A stretch of DNA of 64,000 bases, from contig NZ_MAGO01000001.1 of the NCBI RefSeq assembly GCF_001687335.1, positions 1 through 64,000 on the forward strand. Direction: 5' to 3'. Source of the DNA: Dissulfuribacter thermophilus. GTDB taxonomy: Bacteria; Desulfobacterota; Dissulfuribacteria; Dissulfuribacterales; Dissulfuribacteraceae. Below, one piece after another: positions 45,477 through 53,913 of the stretch; positions within the stretch are counted from its first letter, which is position 1, and every line of letters starts with the position of its first letter. Both the position numbers and the translations under genes were made by a program. The notes below the pieces were generated by a model. The model saw only the letters and a program-made list of their open reading frames with translations. It had not been told where the DNA came from and did no database searches.

Positions 45477-46415
45477 TTATATAAGCTTATACTGACTCAA
45501 AACTGCTTTTAACTTCTCCACGTTCTCTTCCTGCATGGGGGCAAGGGGAAGCCTTACTTCAGGGCTCTCTATCTTGCCCATGAGATACAGGGCCTGTTTT
45601 GCTGGTACGGGATTCGTTTCGATAAAAAGGGCGTTAAACATGTCAAAGAGTTTATAGTGAAGTTTTTTGGCCTTCTCCCACTCTCCAGCAAGGCATGCAT
45701 CCATCATACGTGCCATTTCCTTTGGCATTACGTTAGAAGTCACTGATATGACTCCTTTGGCCCCAAGAGCCATTGTTGCATAACTTGTTGGATCATCTCC
45801 TGAAAGGACTATAAATTTGGAGCCGCAGAGCTTTATGACTTCAGAGACCTGCTTTAGATTTCCACTGGCCTCCTTTATGCCCACAATGTATTTCAACTTT
45901 GACAGACGAGCAACCGTTGAAGGTAAAAGGTTTACGCTTGTCCTGCCAGGAACATTGTAGAGAATTATTGGTATTTTCACCTCTTCTGCTACGGTCTTGT
46001 AGTGTTGATAGAGGCCCTCTTGAGTGGGCTTGTTATAATATGGGGTTACCATAAGGATGGCATCTGCCCCAGCCTTCTTAGCAAATCTTGCAAGATCAAG
46101 GGATTCCTCAGTATTGTTTGAACCTGCACCCGCTATTACTGGCACTCTCCCCTTCACCTGGTCAATGCATATTTCAATAACACGTTTATGTTCATCATGA
46201 CTTAGAGTGGCAGACTCACCTGTGGTTCCAACTGGTACAATGGCATGAGTACCACTTTTTATATGCCAGTCTATCAGTTCCCTATATGCCTTTTCATCAA
46301 TCTCGCCATCCTTAAATGGAGTAACAATGGCTACTATTGCCCCCTTTATCTCCTTTTTCCCTTTGGAATTAGACTTTTTGGCCCCTGTTTTACAACTACG
46401 TTTGGCACAGCTCAT
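45477..46415 (-). CDS. dapA: 4-hydroxy-tetrahydrodipicolinate synthase with Cys/Lys-rich N-terminal extension
   Basis: 312 residues; condenses pyruvate with aspartate semialdehyde. Motifs: AIVTPFKDGEID, VGTTGESATLSHDEHKRV, and the Schiff-base Lys in YIVGIKEASGNL. The start is fixed by GAGGAGG eight bases before the ATG. This gives about 23 extra residues (MSCAKRSCKTGAKKSNSKGK...) ahead of the usual DapA start; the extension is basic and holds two Cys. Its role is unknown. Confidence 0.95.
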   Translation of the reverse strand: MSCAKRSCKTGAKKSNSKGKKEIKGAIVAIVTPFKDGEIDEKAYRELIDWHIKSGTHAIVPVGTTGESATLSHDEHKRVIEICIDQVKGRVPVIAGAGSNNTEESLDLARFAKKAGADAILMVTPYYNKPTQEGLYQHYKTVAEEVKIPIILYNVPGRTSVNLLPSTVARLSKLKYIVGIKEASGNLKQVSEVIKLCGSKFIVLSGDDPTSYATMALGAKGVISVTSNVMPKEMARMMDACLAGEWEKAKKLHYKLFDMFNALFIETNPVPAKQALYLMGKIESPEVRLPLAPMQEENVEKLKAVLSQYKLI

Positions 46416-46439
46416 GACAAATCCTCCTCAATATTTTTA

Positions 46440-46513
46440 CCTGAATCCTGAAATTACCGAGCCTGTCAATGAGACGAGGCGAACATATCGCGATCTATCC
46501 TACAGGATCCAGG
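46440..46513. repeat. Palindromic repeat family A, copy 6 (divergent)
   Basis: Ends CCTGAATCCTG (46440) and CAGGATCCAGG (to 46513) are inverted, 10 of 11; the interior is less like other copies. Between dapA and dapF. Confidence 0.6.
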
Positions 46514-46521
46514 TTTTAAAC

Positions 46522-47349
46522 CTAAACGATCATATCTCCATTTAACTCTCCAGAATATACAATTATGGCCTCTCCCTCAAGAAATACATCCTTTACACCT
46601 TCTTGTGTCAGCTCAAAAAAGACTTTTAACTTTTCTCCACCCCATGTCTCCACTGTAATAGGGGGCACGCATTTCATGGACAGAGCACAACTTATGGCGC
46701 TGGCAACCGCCCCAGTACCGCAGGCATGGGTTTCGTCCTCCACGCCCCTTTCGTAGGTGCGCACAACAATGTAGTTTTCCTTCCTAATCTCAACAAAATT
46801 ACAGTTTGTACCCTGTGGCTGAAACTTCTTATGGTGACGAATTAGGCGTCCAATTTCATAAACTGGTACTGCCTGGACGTCTTCAACAATCTGGACAAAG
46901 TGGGGGACTCCGGTATTCAAAAAACTGCCTGTAATAACCTGATCCCTGACATCTAGAGTCAGTTCTCTTTCCAATATTTCTGGAGTAGGCAGCTCAAGCT
47001 TCACTCTTTTGCCATTGATGCTTGCGTGAATTATTCCCGCTAAAGTCTCAAAAGAGAGTTCACTTCCAGCTATTCCCGTCTCAAAGGCAAACCTTGCAGC
47101 ACATCTACCCCCATTGCCACACATCTCTGCCTCGCTCCCATCAGCATTATAGAAATACCACTTGAAATCCGCTTGCTCTGATTCACAAATAAGGATTAGG
47201 CCGTCAGCACCAACACCAAATTTTCTCCTACAAAGGATCTTTGCAACCTCATTTGCCTTTTCAAGGGGGACGACCATGGAGCGATTGTCTACTAGGATGA
47301 AGTCATTTCCACTACCGTGCATCTTTTTAAAAGAAATTGGCTTATTCAT
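46522..47349 (-). CDS. dapF: Diaminopimelate epimerase
   Basis: 275 residues from ATG at 47349; converts LL- to meso-diaminopimelate with two catalytic Cys. These are in MCGNGGRCAARF and in HACGTGAVASA. KMHGSGNDFILVD opens the protein. The start overlaps lysA by eight bases; an earlier ATG at 47382 gives eleven more residues but no better ribosome site. Confidence 0.95.
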   Translation of the reverse strand: MNKPISFKKMHGSGNDFILVDNRSMVVPLEKANEVAKILCRRKFGVGADGLILICESEQADFKWYFYNADGSEAEMCGNGGRCAARFAFETGIAGSELSFETLAGIIHASINGKRVKLELPTPEILERELTLDVRDQVITGSFLNTGVPHFVQIVEDVQAVPVYEIGRLIRHHKKFQPQGTNCNFVEIRKENYIVVRTYERGVEDETHACGTGAVASAISCALSMKCVPPITVETWGGEKLKVFFELTQEGVKDVFLEGEAIIVYSGELNGDMIV

Positions 47350-48592
47350 GGAAAAAGGTCTCTCCTCTAATAAGATCATCAAAGGTCTCGCGCCTTCTCA
47401 CCACCTTAAACTTATCTCCATAGACCATTACTTCTGCCACCCTTGGTCTGGAATTATAATTTGAACTCATGGTAAAACCATAAGCCCCTGCGCTCCTTAT
47501 GGCCAAGAGATCTCCCGGATTTACCTCTGGCAAAGACCGTGATCTCGCAAAAAAATCTCCTGTCTCACATATTGGCCCTACCACATCGAAGGTAGACATT
47601 TTTGCATCCTGCTCCACTACTGGTACTATCTCATGAAAGGCCTTATAAAGGCTTGGCCTGGCCAGATCATTCATTGCGGCGTCTACCACCAAAAAGGCCT
47701 TCTTAGGTGTCTTTTTCTTATATAAAACTTTGGTGACCAAAATGCCTGCGTTGCCGCAGATACTCCTTCCTGGTTCAAGAATCAATTTTAAATCCCTCGA
47801 ACCTATGGTCGTCTTCAATGCCTTGACATATTCCTCTGGGAGCGGTGGGCTCTCATTGTCATATTTGATGCCAAGTCCTCCGCCCATGTCGAGGTATTCT
47901 ATCTTGATACCCTTTTTCTCCAATTCATCCACGAGACTCAATACCCTCTTCAAGGCATCAACAAAGGGACTTACTTCAGTAAGCTGGGATCCAATATGAC
48001 AACTTATCCCCCTTATGAGAAACTCCTCATTCCTAGAGGCATACTCGTAAGCCCTTCTTGCCTCATCTACTGGCAACCCAAACTTATTTTCTTCAAGACC
48101 TGTAGATATATATGGATGAGTTTTTGGATCTACGTCAGGATTCACTCTAAAAGAAATTGGGGCGGCCTTTCCAATTGTCCTGGAAACCTCTCCGATCTTT
48201 TCAAGTTCACCAGTTGATTCCACATTAAACATTAAAACCCCTGAATTAAGGGCCTCTTTTATCTCCTCTCCAGTCTTGCCAACCCCTGAATAAACAATCC
48301 TCGAAGGACTGATACCTGCCTTGAGTGCCCTAAACAACTCGCCACCAGAGACTATATCTGCCCCTGCTCCAAGTTCTCCTAAGAATCTCAAGACAGCTAG
48401 GTTGCTATTTGCCTTAACTGCAAAACATACAAGGTGAGGAATGCCATGAAGGGCGTCTTCATACGCCTTAAAATGCCTTTCCAGGGTCTTTGCACTGTAT
48501 AAATAAAACGGAGTGCCAACCTCTTTTTCAATATCTAAAACTCTACAGTCCTCACAATATAGTTCCCCATTTTTAAAATCAAAATAGTCCAT
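47342..48592 (-). CDS. lysA: Diaminopimelate decarboxylase
   Basis: About 416 residues; PLP-dependent formation of lysine. PLP Lys is in VCFAVKANSNLAVLR, ISCHIGSQ and EYLDMGGGLGIKY are family blocks, and EPGRSICGNAG follows. C-terminal GPICETGDFFARSR has the active-site Cys. ATG at 48592 is preferred to TTG at 48601, which lies three codons earlier. It starts a few bases after the stop of the FN3 lipoprotein gene. Confidence 0.96.
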   Translation of the reverse strand: MDYFDFKNGELYCEDCRVLDIEKEVGTPFYLYSAKTLERHFKAYEDALHGIPHLVCFAVKANSNLAVLRFLGELGAGADIVSGGELFRALKAGISPSRIVYSGVGKTGEEIKEALNSGVLMFNVESTGELEKIGEVSRTIGKAAPISFRVNPDVDPKTHPYISTGLEENKFGLPVDEARRAYEYASRNEEFLIRGISCHIGSQLTEVSPFVDALKRVLSLVDELEKKGIKIEYLDMGGGLGIKYDNESPPLPEEYVKALKTTIGSRDLKLILEPGRSICGNAGILVTKVLYKKKTPKKAFLVVDAAMNDLARPSLYKAFHEIVPVVEQDAKMSTFDVVGPICETGDFFARSRSLPEVNPGDLLAIRSAGAYGFTMSSNYNSRPRVAEVMVYGDKFKVVRRRETFDDLIRGETFFHE

Positions 48593-48597
48593 ACGCC

Positions 48598-49668
48598 TCA
48601 ATCCACCTCGAGCTTAACTCTATTTGAGGGAGGCCCTTCAATAGGGTGAGGTCCTGAACTCACAATTGTCACCCAATAGGTATATGTACCTTTTGGGAGC
48701 TTGGTAGTGTCTTTGAATTGATTGTATCTTAAGGGTTCTCGATTCAAGACCTCAACAAGTCCTTTAGGCCCCCGCCTATAAACTCTGAACCCCTGCCCTT
48801 CACCTAGTTTTGCCTCCCAGTGAAGCTCTATACCATCTTTTCTTGGCACTGCAACTAGTTCCTCTGGAACAGCAATTTCACCTTTGGACTGTTCCTCAAG
48901 GGCAATCATCTCCAGTGACTCTAGTCCTGGAATAGGGGTCTGGCCAAATTTAAATATTGGCTCTATCTTATAAACATAGTCTTCATTTGAGCTCACATTT
49001 CTATCAATAAAATGAGTTGATTTATAATCTTCTTCTAAAAGCCTCCAATTTTTTTCATTTATTCTCCGCCTAAATATTTTATATACGAGCCTTGAAAGTT
49101 CTTTCTGGCCAACGAGTGTCCCATCTTCAAAATAGACCGGAGGTCGCCATTTGATTTCTACCACCCCATCTTTTCTATCAACGCCAATGGCTATGGGAAC
49201 ACTTGGCGGCGGATGCCATGAAAAGCTCACCTCATTTGAGAATTCACTCTTTGAAAACAACCCCTTAACTGTCCTAACCTTATAAAAATATCGGCCTCCA
49301 CGGACCAGAGTTCGATCCTCATAGGCCATTGTAATACCCCTTTTAAGCTTGCCCTTAAAGGGAATCCAAACCGGATTTTTAAAACGTCTAGGACATTCTA
49401 AACAACTATTGTCAGCACCAAAGGCCTTAAAAACCTCAAAGCCCTTTAATCCAACGATAGGACTTCCGTCTACATTCTTTACGGGCACTCCCCATGAAAG
49501 CACTACTCCATCCTTAGTTATAGTGTACTTAACGTCTTTGGGAGGCATCGGCTTTAAAGTGCCTGGTGGTACAGGAGGACTTTTCCTTCCACACCCCGGT
49601 GTCACAGCCAGAAGTAATGCAATTAATACATATATCCTGACAGGAGGTGCTAGAACTCTGCCAGCCAA
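48598..49668 (-). CDS. Fibronectin type III-like lipoprotein
   Basis: 356 residues. The signal peptide ends in the lipobox LLLAVTPGC, so it is probably anchored to the outer or inner membrane. The rest is two or three FN3-like beta domains (KDGVVLSWGVPVKNVDGSPI, VRGGRYFYKVRTVKG, and KDGVVEIKWRPPVYFEDGT). A TTG start is well supported by GAGGAGG seven bases upstream, and it overlaps the argH end by 19 bases. Function unknown. Genes like this between argH and lysA seem to be common in related genomes, but this is from memory. Confidence 0.83.
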   Translation of the reverse strand: MAGRVLAPPVRIYVLIALLLAVTPGCGRKSPPVPPGTLKPMPPKDVKYTITKDGVVLSWGVPVKNVDGSPIVGLKGFEVFKAFGADNSCLECPRRFKNPVWIPFKGKLKRGITMAYEDRTLVRGGRYFYKVRTVKGLFSKSEFSNEVSFSWHPPPSVPIAIGVDRKDGVVEIKWRPPVYFEDGTLVGQKELSRLVYKIFRRRINEKNWRLLEEDYKSTHFIDRNVSSNEDYVYKIEPIFKFGQTPIPGLESLEMIALEEQSKGEIAVPEELVAVPRKDGIELHWEAKLGEGQGFRVYRRGPKGLVEVLNREPLRYNQFKDTTKLPKGTYTYWVTIVSSGPHPIEGPPSNRVKLEVD

Positions 49669-51032
49669 CGCTCTGCCTCCTCAATGGCCTTTAACACCTG
49701 ATCAGGAGAGGTACCTCCGTATGAATTCCTTTTTTTGATAGAGCCATCAATACTCAAACGTTCAAAACAGTCCTCTTCAATCACTGAAGAAAAAGACCTG
49801 AGCTCATCTAAATCTAAGTCCCATAGCTCTTTGTTGTTCTCTATACAATAGGCCACTACACGCCCTACTACCTCATGAGCAGTCCTAAAAGGAACCCCTT
49901 TTTCTACCAAATAGTCTGCGAGATCAGTCGCTGTAAGATATCCGCTTTTTAACGCCTGGTTAAGACGTTCTTTTTTGGGAACCATCCCCCTCAAGACCCC
50001 TTCCATGACCTCTACACACGATCTCACTGTATCGCATGCATCAAAAAGGGGCTCTTTGTCCTCTTGAAGATCCCGGTTATATGCCATGGGAAGCCCCTTT
50101 ATGAGGGTCAAAATGGCAACAAGGTCCCCTATAACCCTGCCGGTCTTTCCTCTAATGAGTTCAGGACAGTCAGGATTCTTTTTCTGAGGCATGATGCTCG
50201 AACCAGTACAAAAACTATCAGGTAGCTCAACAAAAGAAAATTCTTCACTACTCCAAAGAATAAGTTCTTCTGAAAGCCTGCTTAAATGAATCATTATGAG
50301 GCTCGCACAGAAGATAAACTCTGCCACAAAATCCCTATCAGATACTGCATCCATACTGTTACGAGTCAATCCAGAAAACCCTAATTCTTCCCGAACATAT
50401 TCCCTATCGATTGGAAAATCTGTTCCTGCTAGTGCTGCAGAACCAAGAGGGCACACATCAACACGCTTCAATGTATCCCTTAAGCGTTCTCTGTCTCGTC
50501 TGAATTGTTCAAAATAGGCCATCATATGATGCGACCACAGGACTGGTTGTGCGTGCTGGAGGTGAGTAAAGCCAGGCATTGCATATCCCATATATTCCTT
50601 GGCCTGATAAAGAATAGCACCTTGCAACGAGGCCAAGGCCTTATCCAGGGAGTTTATCTCATCTTTGAGATAAAGTCGGATATCAGTTGCTACCTGATCA
50701 TTCCTGCTTCGAGCTGTATGAAGTCTCTTTCCAGGCTCTCCTATGAGCCGTGAGAGCTCTGCCTCAATGTTCATGTGAACATCTTCAAGTTTTTGATCCC
50801 AATGGAACTCGCCTTTGTCAATTTTTTCTTTGATGACACTGAGCCCCTCAACAATTCGCTCAGCATCATCCTTTGAGATGATGCCCTGTTTGGCCAACAT
50901 CCTGGCATGGGCCATACTGCCTTTTATGTCCCACCTATAGAGCCTTTTATCAAAGCTTACACTTTCAGTAAACCTTTCCACAAGTTCATGAGTCGATTCT
51001 TTAAACCGCCCTCCCCACGGCTTTTTTGCCAT
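49650..51032 (-). CDS. argH: Argininosuccinate lyase
   Basis: 460 residues, normal length; splits argininosuccinate into arginine and fumarate. N-terminal KPWGGRFKESTHELVERF and the superfamily signature GSSIMPQKKNPDCPEL with the catalytic Ser. AAAGGGGG precedes the ATG. The reading ends in the start region of the lipoprotein gene. Confidence 0.96.
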   Translation of the reverse strand: MAKKPWGGRFKESTHELVERFTESVSFDKRLYRWDIKGSMAHARMLAKQGIISKDDAERIVEGLSVIKEKIDKGEFHWDQKLEDVHMNIEAELSRLIGEPGKRLHTARSRNDQVATDIRLYLKDEINSLDKALASLQGAILYQAKEYMGYAMPGFTHLQHAQPVLWSHHMMAYFEQFRRDRERLRDTLKRVDVCPLGSAALAGTDFPIDREYVREELGFSGLTRNSMDAVSDRDFVAEFIFCASLIMIHLSRLSEELILWSSEEFSFVELPDSFCTGSSIMPQKKNPDCPELIRGKTGRVIGDLVAILTLIKGLPMAYNRDLQEDKEPLFDACDTVRSCVEVMEGVLRGMVPKKERLNQALKSGYLTATDLADYLVEKGVPFRTAHEVVGRVVAYCIENNKELWDLDLDELRSFSSVIEEDCFERLSIDGSIKKRNSYGGTSPDQVLKAIEEAERWLAEF

Positions 51033-51106
51033 AAAAGCCCCCTTTCAAAATAATGGTTATTATTCCAGAGAATCAATTTATCAACAAGAGAAAATCCTTA
51101 TGGACA

Positions 51107-51148
51107 TAAAAAAGCCTGCCCAATCATTTCAAAAGGACAGGCCTTTTT
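51107..51148 (-). terminator. Terminator of thioredoxin-like selenoprotein gene
   Basis: GCCTGTCC and GGGCAGGC pair on the minus strand around a 13-base loop, followed by TTTTTT; T-rich bases on the plus strand make it bidirectional. It lies just after the selenoprotein stop at 51171. Confidence 0.8.
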
Positions 51149-51170
51149 AGCCCTTTTAACTTACATAGTT

Positions 51171-51740
51171 TTATAAAAGCCTATATGGATAGGCCCTCTT
51201 TGTCCACTCGCTGTCTGGAAAATTTTTTGTCAAATCTTCATAAGCCTCTTTTAACGGCTTTGGATCTTGAGTCAACTTATACTGAACAACGCCCTTTAAA
51301 AATAGCGCTTCAGGAGTAAAATCACTTTTTGGATATTGAATCACTATGTGTTCAAACCATTTCAAGGCCTCTTTCAGTTCATCTTTCTCAAAATAGCCCT
51401 TCCCAATTCCAAGATTCAATGATGGAATGAGCTCTTCTGAAGAAAGAAATCCCACTGTTCGGTGGTGCTCTTTCCCTGAATCATCAAGCGTAATTATGGT
51501 AGGGGTCCATTTCACATTGAATTCTTCTGAAAGTGGTTTTGCATCAAAGGCTATTCTTACCGGTATAAAATTTGATTCAATAAATTCTACAACCTTATTA
51601 TCTGGAAACGTAACTGCCTCCATCTGTTGACAACCAATTCATCCAGGATTAAAAAAATCCAGGAGCACAAACTTTCCTTCATTTTTGGCCATCTCCAAGG
51701 CGTTTTCCAAGGAATCTTGCCATGAGACCACTTTTGACAT
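51171..51740 (-). CDS. Thioredoxin-like selenoprotein with UxxC motif and TPR tail
   Basis: 189 residues when the in-frame TGA at 51639-51641 (codon 34) is read as selenocysteine. The site reads FVLLDFFNPG-U-IGCQQM, so U34-x-x-C37 replaces the CxxC of a thioredoxin active site. Before the TGA there is normal thioredoxin-like sequence; after it, VEFIESNFIPVRI, VKWTPTIITLDDSGKEHHR (cis-Pro) and a C-terminal TPR-like part (KDELKEALKWFEHIVIQYP). ATG at 51740 has GGAGGG five bases upstream, while an ATG at 51623 after the TGA has none and would lose half the fold. The SECIS is unclear: a 5-bp stem with one bulge follows the TGA by 7 bases. A redox role is likely; partner unknown. Confidence 0.82.
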
Positions 51741-51835
51741 AACTGCCCTCCTAATTTTATTTGCTATAAAAAATTATATATTTCACTTTATGAGAGTCAA
51801 CAAATATGACTGTCTGTTTTATGAGAACGGAATTT

Positions 51836-53005
51836 TTAATATAAAAGATATGCCTGTCGCATCTCACAAAAGGCTTCCTGATCTCGTCTAAGGACCTCTC
51901 TCAATCCAGTAGAATCCATACCATCCTCAACTAGCATTCTTATCTCCTGTTTTCCAATGAGGAGGTCCATTGGAAGCCTTTCAAATTCGTACTCATAGGG
52001 AGGGAGTTTATATGAAAAATCATCTTTAAAATGTCTCATGACAACGGATAATAGTGTAAGTGTGAACAAATAAGGTTCAAACTTATACCTATCTATCACA
52101 TGAATTTGAACGCCCTTACAAGTTTCTCCGTGCCATTTATGAAAAGTGGGCTCAAAGTATTGAGGTCTCAAATAAAAACCTTTTAGATCAGAACCTTCCA
52201 TTTCTCTCGAAATTACCTTGATATCAAGATACGGTGCACCAAACACCTCAAAAGGCCTAGTCGTACCTCTACCTTCTGAAAGATTAGTGCCTTCTAAAAG
52301 CACCTGCCCTGGGTAAACCAAAGCAGTATCAAGAGTCGGCATATTCGGAGAAGGCCATACCCACGGAAGTCCTGTTTCGTCAAAATACATTCGCCTATTC
52401 CATCCAGCCATTTTGATAACTTTGAGATCAAGATCCAGGCCGAATTCCCTTCTTAAATAGAGTGCGATCTCTCCAATAGTCATGCCGTGGCGCATGGGGA
52501 TCTGGGCCATCCCTACGAAAGAAAAGAAATCTGGGCTAAGCAGATTGCCCTCTACCCTTTCGCCTCCTAAAGGATTTGGCCTATCAAGGACCACCACCTT
52601 AATACCAGCCTTTGCTGCCTCCTTCATGCAAAGACACATGGTCCAAATATAGGTATAGACACGAGTACCCACATCCTGAAGGTCTATTATAAGACAGTCA
52701 ATATTTGAAAGACTGTCAGTACTGGGTTTACGCCTCTTTCCATACAGACTAAACACAGGGATACCCAAATCCTCATCGATCATGTCTTCTGACTCCACCA
52801 TATTATCCTGCTTGTCTGCATAGAGACCATGCTGCGGCGAAAAGAGGCACTTTAAATCCTTACCAAACAATTCAAAAAGGATATTTTTTGCCTGCCTTAG
52901 TCTAGAGTCTATTGAGGCCTGGTGACACAAAAGACCTATTCGTAGACCTTTTAATGGTCTTGGATCTAAAGCCAAACTCTCAAGTCCTGTTACAACCTTT
53001 GCCAT
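51836..53005 (-). CDS. NamZ-like exo-beta-N-acetylmuramidase (DUF1343)
   Basis: 389 residues of the DUF1343 family, whose studied member NamZ removes terminal N-acetylmuramic acid from peptidoglycan fragments. Visible family blocks: RIGLLCHQASID, SPQHGLYADKQDNMVESED, DLQDVGTRVYTYIWTM, VLDRPNPLGGERVEGN, and LLEGTNLSEGRGTTRPFEVFG. No signal peptide in this reading, so the location is uncertain. ATG at 53005 is preferred, with AAGGTG seven bases before it; a GTG at 53017 is also in frame. Confidence 0.88.
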   Translation of the reverse strand: MAKVVTGLESLALDPRPLKGLRIGLLCHQASIDSRLRQAKNILFELFGKDLKCLFSPQHGLYADKQDNMVESEDMIDEDLGIPVFSLYGKRRKPSTDSLSNIDCLIIDLQDVGTRVYTYIWTMCLCMKEAAKAGIKVVVLDRPNPLGGERVEGNLLSPDFFSFVGMAQIPMRHGMTIGEIALYLRREFGLDLDLKVIKMAGWNRRMYFDETGLPWVWPSPNMPTLDTALVYPGQVLLEGTNLSEGRGTTRPFEVFGAPYLDIKVISREMEGSDLKGFYLRPQYFEPTFHKWHGETCKGVQIHVIDRYKFEPYLFTLTLLSVVMRHFKDDFSYKLPPYEYEFERLPMDLLIGKQEIRMLVEDGMDSTGLREVLRRDQEAFCEMRQAYLLY

Positions 53006-53913
53006 CTCTCTTTGCACCTTTTTTTAATAATCCCAAATTATGCACTGCAAAAGGGGACAAACTGAATTTTTCATATAAGGATATGCAAATTCGAAATTCG
53101 AAGCACGAAATCCAAAACAGGGGGCAGCCCAGCAGACCAGTGGACGGGCAGTGGACCCCCTGTGGGACAAGGCCTCACTAGACGGACATGCTCCGCTAGG
53201 CCGAGCCTAATTTTTTTAGTTTTGAGTGTTGAGTTTTAAGTTGAAGGAATAGGGCTATTAAACGTTGCTTCCTCTAACTCAAAACTCATAACTCAAAACT
53301 CAACACTTTTAAATGGATGCCAGCTAGTCCGGCCAAGCGGAGCGCTGAGGAAAAAGCGAGACCATGTTCCGTTTGGAGCGCCTCCGCCATCCCATCCAAC
53401 GCCATTCCAGCCACCCCAATCCCATCTAATTTCATCCCATCCCATTCGTTACTGATAATAAAATCTAACCGACCACAGGACACTCAAGATACAAGGGAAA
53501 GGACGCCAAGACTATTATCCCGGATTATGCACTTCAAATGCCTGAAGAAAGTAATTTCTATGAATTATTGCATAGTTAACATGCATCGATTCCCGTTGTG
53601 CCTTCACTCAAAAGGTAAAGTTCAATCCGTGATAAATCCTCAGGCATTTGAAGCCGCTAGGGGCTCGCAATTTTACCGAATCTGCTTTGTTGTCGGGCAC
53701 TTGAAGTACCAAAGTACGTCTGCTGCCCTCCGCCTCGCATCTTCGGCAAACTTGCGAGCTGCATAATCCGGGATTATGGCGCTTTGTTAAAATTGCCGTT
53801 TGTTATATTAAATATCCAGATTTGCCTCTTTTGCCGTGCAGAATTTAGGTTAAAATAAAGAACCTTATAGAGGTCTCTTCTAATTACCTAAATACAATGC
53901 TAAACTAGCTTAA
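53006..53913. repeat. Large intergenic block of repeats
   Basis: 908 bases without a convincing gene. Contents in order: half family A (53032-53060, reversed); composite E (53192-53305) with facing family B arms; a patch of ATCCCAT/CCATTCC short tandem pieces (about 53385-53455); family A element with 17-base ends (53514-53777); half family A (53818-53849). Small open frames at 53286-53483 (-) and 53317-53766 (+) overlap these repeats and are not accepted as genes. I cannot place the ClC gene's promoter. Confidence 0.7.
53514..53777. repeat. Large family A element (264 bp)
   Basis: ATTATCCCGGATTATGC at 53514-53530 and its inverted copy at 53761-53777 (16 of 17). The right interior (AAGTACGTCTGCTGCCCTCC, GCATCTTCGGCAAACTTGCG) matches copy 1 at 6446-6550, while about 150 bases in the middle are private. 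No transposase frame, so a non-autonomous element at most. Confidence 0.75.

Noticed and set aside
51171-51623. Short version of the thioredoxin-like gene starting after the TGA
   Set aside because: The ATG at 51623 has no ribosome site and would remove the first half of the thioredoxin fold; the upstream ATG has a strong site.
13310-53310. ACTCAAA-type units as a CRISPR array
   Set aside because: Units are 7-8 bases, scattered between genes and without unique spacers of regular length.
53286-53766. Two small frames in the large repeat block
   Set aside because: They are made mostly of repeat sequence, overlap each other on opposite strands and match no family.
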